DNA from: Lota lota
Taxonomy: Eukaryota > Chordata > Actinopteri > Gadiformes > Lotidae
Direction of reading: 5' to 3'
Assembly (NCBI GenBank): GCA_026745465.1
Contig: JACYXH010000205.1
Coordinates: 2,095,501 to 2,159,500 of the forward strand
DNA length: 64,000 nt
The stretch's first letter is position 1; the number at the start of each line of letters is the position of its first letter. This document shows positions 32,675-49,900 of the stretch, one piece after another. The notes beneath the pieces are model-generated. The model worked only from the letters and a program-made list of their open reading frames with translations, was not told the DNA's origin and ran no database searches. A program made the translations under genes and the position numbers.

Positions 32675-32717
32675 TGATGTTACAGCTCCAATGCAATGCA
32701 ATGGAGCTGTAACATCA
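32675..32717. repeat. Perfect 16-bp inverted repeat with 11-nt spacer
   Basis: TGATGTTACAGCTCCA (32675-32690), spacer atgcaatgcaa, TGGAGCTGTAACATCA (32702-32717). It could form a short hairpin. It is much shorter than a typical pre-miRNA. Confidence 0.8.
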
Positions 32718-33587
32718 TGTCATTGTTCCACTGATTTCACCTCATGCTCCCTTAAGGTTGCTCGCGCGAGTAGAATATTTGCACTAGGCTACTTCTTTGA
32801 AGATATTTCATTGCTTTTGTCCTATTACTATCCTGTGACACCCTAATTTCCCACCTGAGCAGAGAATATTTGATTAACCAAATATCATGTAGACATCTAG
32901 TAGCGCCTGCTATCGCTTTACATTGTTTCCTCCTGTTTTACATAACACCACCACCCATCATGTGAGGCATAAAATCTGGGCAACAATACATTCATCCAGA
33001 TATTAACGATGTGTGTGGTTTCCTTTTATTTATATTTTTCAAATCAGTGTGGTTATTCATCATGGTATCCCTCAGACTTCTGAGTTGCACCCCGTTAACA
33101 GCTTAATTCTCTAGTTCCATGGCCGTGTGTAGACTAGAGCCAGAGCAGAGTGGAACTCCATTGTGTCTGAATAAAAGGGAACGCGAACAGGGTGCAGTGT
33201 GTCTCCTGCCAACAAAGGGCTGTGATCAGACACACTGCGCACCGATACGACTTGTGTAAAGTGACCCCGTTACATCTCTGATGCTCCATGACAATCAAGA
33301 GAGGATTATATGATCGCTTCATGGCACCAACTACAACTCCACAAACCCGTCTGTCTCTCTCTAGAACGCTTTAGCCGAGGTCAAAGCTCGTTACGCCAGT
33401 GTGAAGACAGAGCCCTGAGACACACAATCAGGTTCTCTTTTCAGTTATGCGTGTAGTAATCTTGGATCCAGCGGTCCGACTATGTTATTACTTCTGGGGG
33501 GAGACAGCACAGAGCCTGGGCCAGAAAGCAGGAGGGCAAGGGGCAGAGTTAGGCCTTGTTGTAGTTTGAGTTGAGTTTGTCTGCCTT

Positions 33588-33737
<150 letters not shown>

Positions 33738-34322
33738 TTCCAAAAGGCTACCGCATTATACTGCTACATTGACAGTAGCCTGGTCCGATAGGATTGGCTA
33801 TAAAACATGCAAAATTATTTAGATATCAGACACAGAAAAAGCACGTTGTTCATACCTTTAAAATATATATGTTGCTTTTCCTTAATTTTAGTTTACTATG
33901 TTATCATCTTTTGTACAAATGTGATGTAAAACAAAAAAGTAAGTTTCCAAATGTATTTAACGTTTTTAATAAAGATACAAAATCAGCTGAATATTTCGAA
34001 TTTAGACAAGGACTTGAGCAGTATGTGACTATTATACTTTGCATACACATTCGTAAAAATTTTGTTTTACTATCACAATGCTCCACACACACGATATTTC
34101 ATAACAAAAACACATGTTCGTCTAAATGGAAAACATTACCTGCCCGCAGTCAAGTACAACTGGTTGGAAAGTGAGCTCTAAACCAGAGCTGGCATAAGAT
34201 GGACTGAAGATAGAAGTGATTGGAGAATGCCAACAGCCCCATAAGGAAACAGGGCTCACATAATACAGTCCTCCCTTCCTCAGACAGCATTCCTTGTTGA
34301 AGCTTGTAGAAGGAATAAACCC

Positions 34323-34349
34323 GTTTGAAAAGGTACAAAAAACGAACAA
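34323..34349 (-). repeat. 27-nt sequence shared with the trim8 3' flank (copy B)
   Basis: On the plus strand it reads GTTTGAAAAGG followed by TACAAAAAACGAACAA. It lies about 60 nt past the npm3 stop on the template side, so npm3 RNA would carry the complement of the trim8 copy. Confidence 0.6.
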
Positions 34350-34407
34350 GGCTCATGGTATTAATAAAACTCATCGATGATAGTCAGTTCCAAAGACCTG
34401 CAAGCCA

Positions 34408-38367
<3,960 letters not shown>

Positions 38368-41300
38368 TCAGAGGCTGCGTCCCATTAGGATGACGTCTTT
38401 GGGGAAGCCCTCCATCTTGGCCACCTCGAAGCAGCCCAGCTTACTATAGAAGTCCAGCATCCTCTTGTCAGTCTGCCGCACCTCGCAGAATGCCCCGTTG
38501 GACCCTGTTGACATAGAATCAGGGAGGACAGGAAAGACAACATTAAATGGTTGCACCTGGTTAAACCAGGAACCTGAAAGCAATTTTACACCACACAACT
38601 GAAAGGAAAATAAAGAACGACTTAGGGGAGCTCCGAACAGTTGCCTCAGGTTCCTTATGCAAACATATTAAGAGTAATTGTGTTGGTAGTGGGTAGTCCC
38701 TCCTCACCGTTTGCCTTGAGGGAGGATAACAAACATCCCATCATGCTCTTGGCCACGCTGGGGTCGGTGACCTTGGCGTGAATGTCCACCTTGATGAGCG
38801 ATGGAAAGTTTGAGAGGAAGGACTCCGGAAGGCCTTCCTCCTCTTCATGAAAGCTCAGCATCATCTTCTACATGGAGAAGAGAGAAGAGAGAGAGAAGGC
38901 ATTGAGTTAACTAGCAGGCCATGGTTGGTCAAGTTCCACTGATTAAAAAAGTTCACTGCTACATGGCAAGGCAAGTTTGATTATATAGCACCCTTCAAAC
39001 ACAATACCATTCATTGTGCTCCACATAGGCATGAATCACAAAAAAATAAGACAATTAAAAAGAAAATTTAAAATAAAAGTGTAAGATGGTAATAAACATC
39101 TTCAATAAAAAGCTGTGTCTCAAAACTGTGTTAGTTGTTAAAGTGTGGAGGCAGACCTCTGATGTTCTGCAAGGTTGTTCTAGATACATAAAGGGAAACC
39201 ACAAAGTTTGCTCTAACCTCTGCATCTGAGAGATCCTTCTCACAGTCTGGCTTGTGGTATTTCTCCTGCATGCAGGGGATCCAGGTCAGCTTGCACTTCT
39301 TGACGAAGGGCTTGACGTGCTCAGTACCGATAGCATAGCCACAGATGCCCTCCTCGTCCTCGAGCACAAAGCCGTAGTCCGGACTCAGAGTCAGGATACC
39401 GCCCACTAACCTGTTGGTAGACGGCAAGGATTACTACACCAATCGCACAGACACTTCCCAAACAAGGTTATTTCAAGACCAACTTCATGAATATATATAT
39501 GCATATGTACAATTCTGCATAATGGTAAATAGTGTAGCATATACCGTCAATAATGTCTACCTCCACCGTCTTCAAATGTCTAAATGTATTTTCTTCATAT
39601 TCATTTCTACTACTCTTATTGTGTATGTAGATATAGTCTTTGTAATTATTAAGATCCTGTACTTTGCAACACCCTAATTTTCCATCATATCTTATTAATC
39701 AAATTAAAAGTTAGTTAAAAATAAAGATAGTTGGAATATTTTCCTCAGTGGTTTTGATGAGTGTTGACACCATACCAACTCACAATTCATGGAGGTCCCA
39801 GACAAAGCAATATCAAGGTAGAATTGTTTCAAATGGGAAACCAATAGAACAGAAGTAGTGCATCCATGTACTGGCATTTCCCCAGACACAAGAGCAGAGC
39901 CACGAAGCTTAACGATTGGACGAGAGTTCATACAACAGTGATGCCGACAGTCTTACCGGTCTCCTATGAGATCTGAATCCTGGTCAGAGAAGGGGACCTC
40001 CTCCTCCATTCCTTCAGAGTACATCTCTTTGCAGATTTTATAGATCGCGGTCTACAAAAAAAGAGACAATGTGAGTTTGGGAACAATTTTGTTGTATGGT
40101 ATCAGTATAAAAACTTGCATGGAGATAAACAAAGAGTAATACTTATACAATTGGAGTGAAATATGCAGTAATACCTATGATGATTGTACCGTGAGCCCTT
40201 CACTAGGTTATAGATTTTGGCTTTATTAAAATGTTCTTGTCTGTATTTTTGCAGCAACAGCTATTTACATGTATTGCGATTTTTGTGCACGCCTCCATTA
40301 TCTGCTAGTTGACACTAGCATGGTCTGCCCTTCTGAATTTTTATTAATACAACACAAGAACAAGAACTGACATTTTAATATTCTAGGAGAACGTCACCAT
40401 CAGATAAGAAAAACAACTGGTAAACATAACGGAGGGAAAACAGCAATCACAAACACAACAGCGTTCAAGAAAGGAGGATAAATTGCGTTTCCACTCTAAG
40501 GGACTTTTGAATAATGAAAACGAGATGCTGCAACATTCAAAAGTATTCACTTTATAAGCTAGAAGTGTTCTGCTTGTTTGAAGTGACTAAGAGACTTACA
40601 ACTGAGAACAATCAAATCATAACCAAAATTGAAGTCACTACAAAGAATTCCAAGTGCAGCATGACCAAAACAAAGTGCAGAGTAGCTGCACCGTTCTAGT
40701 TAAGCCTTAAAACAAGCACTCTTAAATATGCAAATAGATAATAATAAGCAGTCTTACCTCATCTTTGGGGAAGTAAGGCCTTATGGAATAGATTTTGGAG
40801 GTTGGCATTGAAGGTGGTGGCTGGAAGAAAAGATCGTTTGCCCCTTCTATTGGCAACAATCGCTGTGGATATCAAAAGAGAGTTTCAGTTTACCTGAGAC
40901 CAGGTGCTGAGATGGCCATGGCTCACTGTTCACTTTTTGCTACAGCCCAACCACTGTCGGATCACAAAAAACTGAGGCAAACAAGGTACCATTTAGTTTG
41001 TTATCACATATCAAGGCTTATGTGGTGTCATAATGCAGTGTTTTATTCTTGTTTATCTGACAGTGCAGAACTGCAGCAAGGAAAACAAAACACAAATAAA
41101 AAGTCATTCTGGCCTTGCGTAAACTTTTTTTTTGGAGGACTTTTTGTGGTAAGATAAGGAAGTAGTGTTTTGGTCTGAGTAGGGCTTCACTGGCTGAAGG
41201 AGATGCTTCTTTCCCTTTTGCTAAGACATCGCAAAATTGAGCTGCGCAGGACACTCCTGTTGAGAAAATTAATGATGCGAGCGCAGAGAGAGGAAATGAA

Positions 41301-43872
41301 AACTCCAGGAACAAACCAGGATTCTGAGAAACTCAGTGGCTTAGCCGAAAATTGTCATTCACCAGCCGGGCTGCAGATGCTTGTACGACTCTAGAATACA
41401 TTTAGTTTGTTTGATCGTGGAGTTTTCCGCTGGCGAACGTGCTTGCGTTGTCGCTGGCGCTGCGATGCTTAACGCTTGCGCGTGCAAAAGGGTAGGGAGG
41501 GGATAATTTTTGCACTGTGCTTGTCCTGCAAAGAAATGAGATGTCATGAAAATAAAAACCTAGCCATGCTCGCTTGCGACCGCATGCGCTTGGGAAAAGC
41601 AGCATCTCCTTTGGGCCGTTGCTGAAAGAAACTTTAGTTCAATTAGAGGGTGCCAAACACTGGTTCTGTGATAATATCATCAGAAGTGGGTCAGTCTACC
41701 CGTTCATCAATGCACCCCAAGCTGAGGAGGTGTGGATTTCTACTCATCTTTCTACCCATTCCCAAAACACTACAATCAGCTCACCTTAAACAGACCAAAT
41801 ACTTTAAGACAAGCATATGCACAAAAACACCTTGTTCCTTTTTCGTTTTACACTCATCATAACACTTGTAGCATTGCGGTGAATTCAGTGCATTGGATAC
41901 CTGAAACTCTCCTGCTAGACCTCCCCTAAAGGCCCAGGGCTCTTGGTCTCCACTAAGGAACTGTGCTGAGGACTGACTACGACACCCTGTTAGGAGCACA
42001 GCCAAGCGGACATAGTTACCACAGGATGGGGGCTCTCTGACACAGATGATCGCGGGGTTGGGTTTGGGGAAATGGAGAGGAAGGGTCATAGGCGTCTAAT
42101 ATTATCCAAACAAAAAATGAGACTATCGTTTATTTATTTTCTCATGTTGTTTTCTTCCACTGTCGGGGATTGAGCAACTAAAGCTTACGTGTCAACAACT
42201 TTTCAATCTATGTAACTCCAATTAATCAAATTACATGAATCTACTACCAAATCAATATTTCCTTGTAGGCCTCTGCCTCCAATATGACAACCATCTGTAG
42301 AACCATAGAGGACCTGGGACGGCCAGTGGTTTTAAGAGATCCGTTTCTATTTTTTAGTTTTTCGCAGGACAACAGAACGTGACAAAAAACAATGCTATTC
42401 CACCCGTGAAAGGAATCATAGCCTTGCTCGACATCAGTCTATCAGTGAGGCTGCGTTCAAAGACCACAGTGTAAGCTGTAGGGTCATCAAGGGGCCCAAA
42501 CCCCACAAGGTGGACCTAGTTGGTAGTGCATTTCCTCTTCACAGTATGTAAGCTTCAGCTGCTGTCACCCCATTGCACTGGAACCTCGTCTGAAGTCACA
42601 TTCTTATCGTATCTGCCTGATCACATGACCAGGGAGCGAGCGTCAACAAACTACGTAGCGCAAGCAGTGTGAGAGAGAGAGCGAGAGAAAGGACGATGAT
42701 CATCCTCTATAGGAAGGAGGGCCTCCTCCGTAACAATTACAACGCCGTTATCTAGACGGACCAAAGAACATAGCGTTCCTGAAGCTAGGAACATCCAGCA
42801 GCTCCCAACAGCTTTACGATGCGCAACACGGGCTTGTAATAAACTCTCTACAGCTACAATTAGCTTCACCTAGCTGCATGGCTATTGGCCGTGTGTGTTG
42901 AGACCGAGCGTGGTGACAAAGGAGCTCGATCATGTGACCAGACAAAAAAAACCGCTGCATGCGGCCACAGCATCTAACACTGCCGCCGTTACATAGCAAC
43001 CTCTGCCTGGCCAATCAAGACACTTTCTTTGACGAGTCGGCATGACCCAGCGCATCGATGCACCTACGGGGGGGAACGCAGAGCGTGCTTTCCTCCAGCC
43101 ATTAACCTCAAGTGGAACCCTACTAAATGGACTTCTAAAGCAGATAAGCAAATCTGCCTGCATATCCATTTGACATGATTAGTATTATGCAGAAAGCCTA
43201 CAGCTCCTTGCCCGTTAAGAGGCCCATGGTATAACCAATATTGCCCTAAATAATTGGGCTTGTAGATAGCACATAACTGCACACATAGGAGCCCGGCCCA
43301 GAATGAGGCTTGTGGGCTGTGGCTAGATTGGAAAAGCCGGGTGTGAATTCCCTTGAGTAAGTGCATCAAAGGCTGCTCTGCCTTCTCTATAGGCCTACTA
43401 ATTGAAACAAAAAACATGTTACGGATGCTGCCAGAGAGAGAAAAACATTTTGGATTAACACTTTAACTTAAAGCTAACAAATCGCTGCGCAAAATGTGAC
43501 TTCATCCAGAGGGCTGCTTCCTCTCCTCCAAGCCAATCGTTAACATTTGAGTTGATATACAAATCAAAATGAACCTATGTCAAAACAATGAAAGGACACA
43601 TGAGACAACGAATGCACTGAGCATTCATCGGCCACTGTCCATCCAATAGCAGAAGAAACTTGTACTGAAGATTCTTCCATCTGTACACAGTGAAGGGAAA
43701 AAACAGCGGAAAATGGTCATTAGTAAGGGTTCTCAAGTACAAAATCTCCACAGAGGCAACGACTCAGTGCCAGCTGCACTGCTTCTGAGGGGAAGTCGGG
43801 CAGAAAGGGGAACTGGCACAACATTCGGACAGCGCCAGTGATAGGAGACTTCAGGTGTTGTTACCATAGTGA

Positions 43873-43904
<32 letters not shown>

Positions 43905-46900
43905 AACAACAACTCTTTTAAGAGATGACATGGATCATGTGGTTGCTGGTAATTGGTGAGGTTTTAGACCAGTGCGGGTATGCTGCCTGCTGTGTAAAGA
44001 CGGCTAGGGTCCTCAGCTGTACCCTATAGCCAGACAGGACAGAAACCTGTGAATGAAACTGTGTTATGCGGGGAAACCTACAGGCCATGCTGGTGCCTTC
44101 AGACTTCAGAGAACTGCTCCAAAAAAAAAATGGAGACTCTTATAACATAAATGTTTATCTAAATGGTATTCAGACTGTATGAGTGGTGGACCTTTTGCGT
44201 GTTGTTGTGTGTGTGTAGCGGTGTATGGCATAGCGTGTCTCGGTTTAAATGCGTGAGGGTGGTTGGTGGTGGTGGCATGTAGTCCATGGGTTGTATTCAT
44301 CATCTTGTCTTATAACTTGTCTTATATAAATGTCCAGCTTCATACAGTCTAAGCGGATCAATTTAGAAACCAACAATGCTTTCTTTCAGTTTTTTACGCT
44401 TGTCATGTTTTGCCCCAGAATGGCCTTCCATCGGTCGGTTAGTGGAGTAAACTTGGTGTCCAAGCTCGCGTGCGCGTTAGGGCATGAAAGAGCGGGGGGG
44501 GGCACGGACGCCCCTGTGCCGCCCGCCGCCACAGACACAGATGGGAGCAAGTGGTGTGTCTGTGTGGGGAATGCAGCAATAGTGGATCATTACTGGATAC
44601 ACACAGCAAGCAGCCTGACCCTGCTGGACCATGTACCACTCCAGAGTCCCGATTGAGATATTGTTTCTAGGGCGCAATGTAGTTCTGGCCAACTGGCATA
44701 TGGTGGTGGTGTGGTGGGGGTAGCAGTGCAAACAGCACTCAGTCATACAAAGAAATTAAAAATAAAATAAAATAATAAAATAGGTGTAAGCAAAAGACCA
44801 ATAAAAATAATTTAACATCTTCTAAGAGGGGATGTTTGGTTTAATCGTAATCTTTTCTAATGTAATCTATTTGATTAACGTGTGTGTTAGTGGCTACTCA
44901 GTCTCTGTGTGGTGTACAGGTGCAGATCTGATATATTTATGAGCCATTCTGCACCAATAGTCTGACAATAAAAAAATAACTGCCATCTGGTGCCATCTGA
45001 TAGCACTAAATGTGTGACAACATATGGACAGAACCCAAAATCCCAAAGTCTGGTCTTCCAGCCATAGCTGATAATTCAATAGTTTCTTAATCAATTCAAA
45101 AGTTTCTTGATCGTTTTTATCATGAAGAATTATCCATGCTAATGTCCGTGTGTAACTACAATCAGTGCTGCTGAACTAGTGCTGTGTTGCTACTACTGTG
45201 ATAGGGCGAGAGAGCCGGGCAGTGACCCCTCTTATACATACCAAGCCACTGGACAAAGGACTTGACCATTGAGATGATGCTCTTGATGTCCCACATGTAA
45301 GTGTAGAGGTCATAGAGGATGGTCCGGTTGGCCGAGTTGGACAGCCGCGTGAACATCTGCATCACTGAGCAGCACATGTCCTCGAACTTCTCCGCCCTGT
45401 TCTGCCACTCCACCACCTGGGGTAAAAAAGGGTGATCACCAACACGGCTTGAAGCAACCTAGGTCCAGCTCCCTTTCCACCTACTGTTGTGTCCATAAGG
45501 GCACCCAATACAAATATATTTAGAAATAGGAGATACGACACCAGATGCCAGAGATGTGACTTTTAGGGACATTTAAACTGGGAACCAACCACAATGGGGT
45601 TTTATGTTGAGATAAGCATTTATGTTTCATCATATGGGCATTTGTACAGCAGGAATGGTGCCAAACTAACTAAAACAAATGGACATACAACATAAGAGGT
45701 TAAGTACAGTGCTACCTCTTAAACAAATGCACGTCTACCTCACTGATGTAGTACTGGATGCCTAATGAGGAAAACACACCACCCAATGGGCAATCCAGGT
45801 AGTGCACATCCACCATTTTGTTTTACCGTAGCCAACATCATCAACAGACCTGAAAAATATTCCTAGACCATCATATTTCCTTCTCTGCCAACGACGTCTT
45901 CCCAAGCTGAAACCCACCTTCTCGGGTTCCGTGCCCTTGCAGTTGATGCTGACGGTGCTACTGTTGGCTCTAAGCCAGTTGAACTCCTTCAACATCTGCA
46001 CGGCCTTGGGCCCGTGCTCGTAGGGCAGGTAGAAGAGCTCCGCCAGCAGGCTCAGGTCGTCCAGTGAGAGGGGCTCCACAGAGAAAAGAGGCTTCTCGTC
46101 CGCACCGGGCACAAACACATCCTGAGGAAAAACACAGGGCAGAGGTTTAGCTTCCTAGAGGTACCACCAAAAGGTAAAGAAATTGCGCATTTGTTTGTAT
46201 TTACGATTTCTTATTTGTTTATTTATGTAGGCATTTATTGCAACATGGTTTATGCCTGATTACTGTCTGTAGACCAAATTGCCCATCTGTCAATTATTCA
46301 GTTATTCATTCTGTATTTCTTTATTGTCCATCAAGATTAAGAGCAACATACACCACTTGTGTGTAAAGATAAACACCAGTCTACTCCACAACAGATCTCC
46401 CCGAGCAAGCCATTTTATTGTGAGTTTTTCACATCTCCACGAGGAACACATTTGATCCAGACATAAGGTACCTGTTTGAGCAGCTCGTCCGTCTGCATGG
46501 GTGCAATATCACTCCCACAGTCCTCCGGGATGGACTCCTCCTGGATGGACTCCTCCTGGATGAATTCCTCCTGGATGCACTCCTCCTGGATGCACTCCTC
46601 CTGGATGAACTCCTCCGACGACTTGGAGTCCACCAGGACCTCCTTGTCCGTGTCCATTGGTCGCAGGTCCTCCGCCATCTTCTCGGCCAGGACGGGGCCA
46701 TTGAGCTTGACGTCAGAGTCGGCCTCCACCTCGGCCTCCTCCAGCTTCTCCACGACCATCTCCATGGGCTCCTCGTCAGAGTCCTTCTTCTCCACCTCCG
46801 CCTCCACCTCTACCTCCGCCTGCAGAAACACAATCGGACATCACAATGGCTCCTCTTCAAAAGTGGATAGAAATAACCGGACTGATCGTTGGGATCGTCT

Positions 46901-49900
46901 GTGAACTCACCTCCTCTAGCTCTATCCGTCGCTTGGCCATGGGGTGTGCGTGGGGGTCAGGGCAGAGGGAGGGCACCACAGGGGACATGATGGGCTGCTG
47001 GAACATGGTGGTCACGGTCGTGGCCGAGCACAGAGAGGGGGCACCCAGGGACAAGACGTCTATGACGGTGCTCTTGGCCCCGCTGTGAGGCACCTGTCGG
47101 CCTGTAAGCCAACAAGGAGGTTGTGGATTAGCTACATGACATATGCAGGGGGCAGGGGAGCGCAGTGGAGACAGTGGTCGACTCCCAGCTGAAATGGTAC
47201 TGGGTTTGATCCCCAATGTCCACCACCTTCCTGGAGACATCCTTAAGAAAAGATGTTCAATCCCTACTTACTCCAAAATGACTATGTGTATGTACTTTAA
47301 AGTGGCATGTCCAAGATTTCAGATTCCCTTTGACAAAACCCTTGGCGATAAGTAATTTTTCCCAGAGATAAAAAAAACGGCGGTGTCGCCAAAACCCACT
47401 TCGTAACATTCATAATACTGCAAATGCAAGGGCTTTCATCAGTGAGACATCGGCTTGATCACAATTGTGTTACCTCATTCGGCGATAGTGGCTTACCAGA
47501 AATGTCTTTTAAAATAAATTGTTTCTTTAAATTGCTAAGGATTCAACTTTCACCTAAAAGACTGAATGAAATACACTGCATATAATGAACTAGAAGGATG
47601 TTTTCAACAGCTCTTACTGTTGTATTGGTGGGGCACTCTGAACTCCCCGAGCCACTCGGTGAGGGCCAGTTTGAGGGCCAGCTGGGGACTGTAGAGCATG
47701 TCCGTCTCGAGCTCCTCGTCACTGCCCTCGTTCTCCAGCTTGATCTGGATGGACACAGTACTGTCCTCACCATCCGCTACAACCAGAGGAGGAAAGAGAA
47801 GAAATCAATATGCATTCTCTTGTTTAACATTTGATGTATGGTCCCATTCATGTGGGTTATACTGAAATAATACTTAATAAGTGGATGACACAGTAGGGAG
47901 ACATATGTCCATGTGTGGAAGTCTTTGACCCTTGTACAAAAAAAATAATAATAACATAGACTACTTACTCATGACCACATCCTTGCGTACCCCATTCATA
48001 TTGGACTTGTACCAGGTGGCAAGGGTGTGGATGGCCACAAAGTTGGACTCAAACTCGCAGTTTGGGTTCGTGAGCACTCCCTTGAGCCTGGGGATGAGCT
48101 CTGTGGAGCGACCCTTGTACGGGCCCAGGAAAAGCCTCTTTTGATCGTAATCGTTGGCGTGAATGTTGTCCCAGATCACTGGCGCTCTCCGCAGGATTTT
48201 AGACACCTCTTCTATGGACTCCACTGTAATGTCTTTGGATACAACTTTGGGACCTGGAGAAATTAAACATCACCCATTAGCTACATAACATGGTTCTTCC
48301 TTGTTACTTTAGGATTACAACCTATAGTAAATATGAAGAATTTTGTATTAGCTTTTGTGCCTTTATGGACAGAACCGATAAGAGAGACAGGAAAATAGAT
48401 TGAAAGAGATGGTTTAACATGTAGCACTGGACCACAGGTCAGAATCTAACCTGAGTAAATACAAGGCGTATTGCCTATGTGGTTAGCATGTGGTTAGCAC
48501 GCTAGCGGGTTGAGACACTGAGACAGATAGTTTGATAGCATAGCTAGCAATGATGAAACCTCGAGTGGTGTCTGTGAATCAGACTCACCTGTCCATAACA
48601 CCTCAATGCCAGGCAGAAGCTTCTCTCCTACCGTGTGGAGGTAGGGAGATTGAGAGACATTTGGGTAGCAGAAGGTACCACAGTACTCTGCAAGCCACAA
48701 AAAAACACACATTTACATTTAGTAATTTGGCAGATTTACAAGTACGGCTAAGAACAATCAAAATTGGAATACCTTCAACAAATTCTACATGACTATGTTT
48801 CTAAAAACATCTAGTGTAGCTATAGAAATACAGAAATATAAATAGCACAGTATTTTTCTTTGTGCAAAATAGCTAACTCTTAATTCAACATTAGCTCAAA
48901 AAACAAAGAGTCAGTTCATGAGATGTTCATGGAAGAGAGATATACAGTGTGTATACACATACATACGTACATATAAAAACACGCCACTGTGACAACAACA
49001 GGCAGAATGATATCATTGGCTACTGATTACCTGTGGGACAGAAGAGGAAAGTTTCGGGTTCTCCCAGGTACTGGAATATCTCGTTGGTGATGGACACCTG
49101 AGCGTGGGCATAAGAGCTGAACACCTCTTTGTCAGCAGGGCAAATGTTGTGCTCAATGTCGTCAAAGAGTAAGGCAAAGGACTTGCAGCCAAAGTGCGTA
49201 ACCTGCAGGTGAGCGGTGAAGATGGAGATGCATGGGTGGTTAATGGCCCAGGTTCACAACGTTTTTGGTAATCCCCTAGACTTAACGTTTTTTTAAGTAA
49301 TTCCCATAGTGTGGAAATTTATTAAAAAAACGTCTTAGTTTGACTTACAGCTGTTTACAAGAATTGATATCACACTGGTTATCAGTTCAATACCAGGCTG
49401 AAAGTGGGTATTCGATCATCACTTCAATTACAACAATTTGGTACCAAGAGATCCTTTTCAACCAAATGTACAGAAAGAGAGAGCGGACTGTGAATGTGCG
49501 GTTAAAGACTTTGACTCATAGAATCAGCATCCGCTGTGAAGTGGAGATACCAGTTACGCATATGATACAACCACCTGGATTCCTATTTGTGTACTCTCCC
49601 AAAAAGTAAAGGCTTTCAAATATCCTGCATTCTGATTTTACAGCAGACACCCACACTCTGCTGCCTAGAGGGACCAGTCTGACCCTCTCTCTGCTTCATA
49701 TGCAGTTCTCGTCTCCCGTCCTTTGTCTAAAGTTACTTGGCAGAGTTTTAAAAGGTTTGATACAGCACTGCTGAACAGTCCATAGGAAGCAGCTAACAGA
49801 AAACAAACGCTTACCCAGTTAACTCCCCTTCTGGATGCATAATCAAATGCAAATTTTCAGATTTCTCAGCGTATCCTTTTAACTACAACAGAAAAGCTCT

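Noticed and set aside
42580-42960. Internal oga promoter in the largest intron
   Set aside because: There are CpGs and repeated TCACATGACC-like motifs but no TATA box, no adjacent first exon and no frame leading into exon 13.
46476-46904. 142-codon plus-strand frame with [13 protein letters not shown] repeats
   Set aside because: It is the antisense reading of the oga exon 10 repeat.
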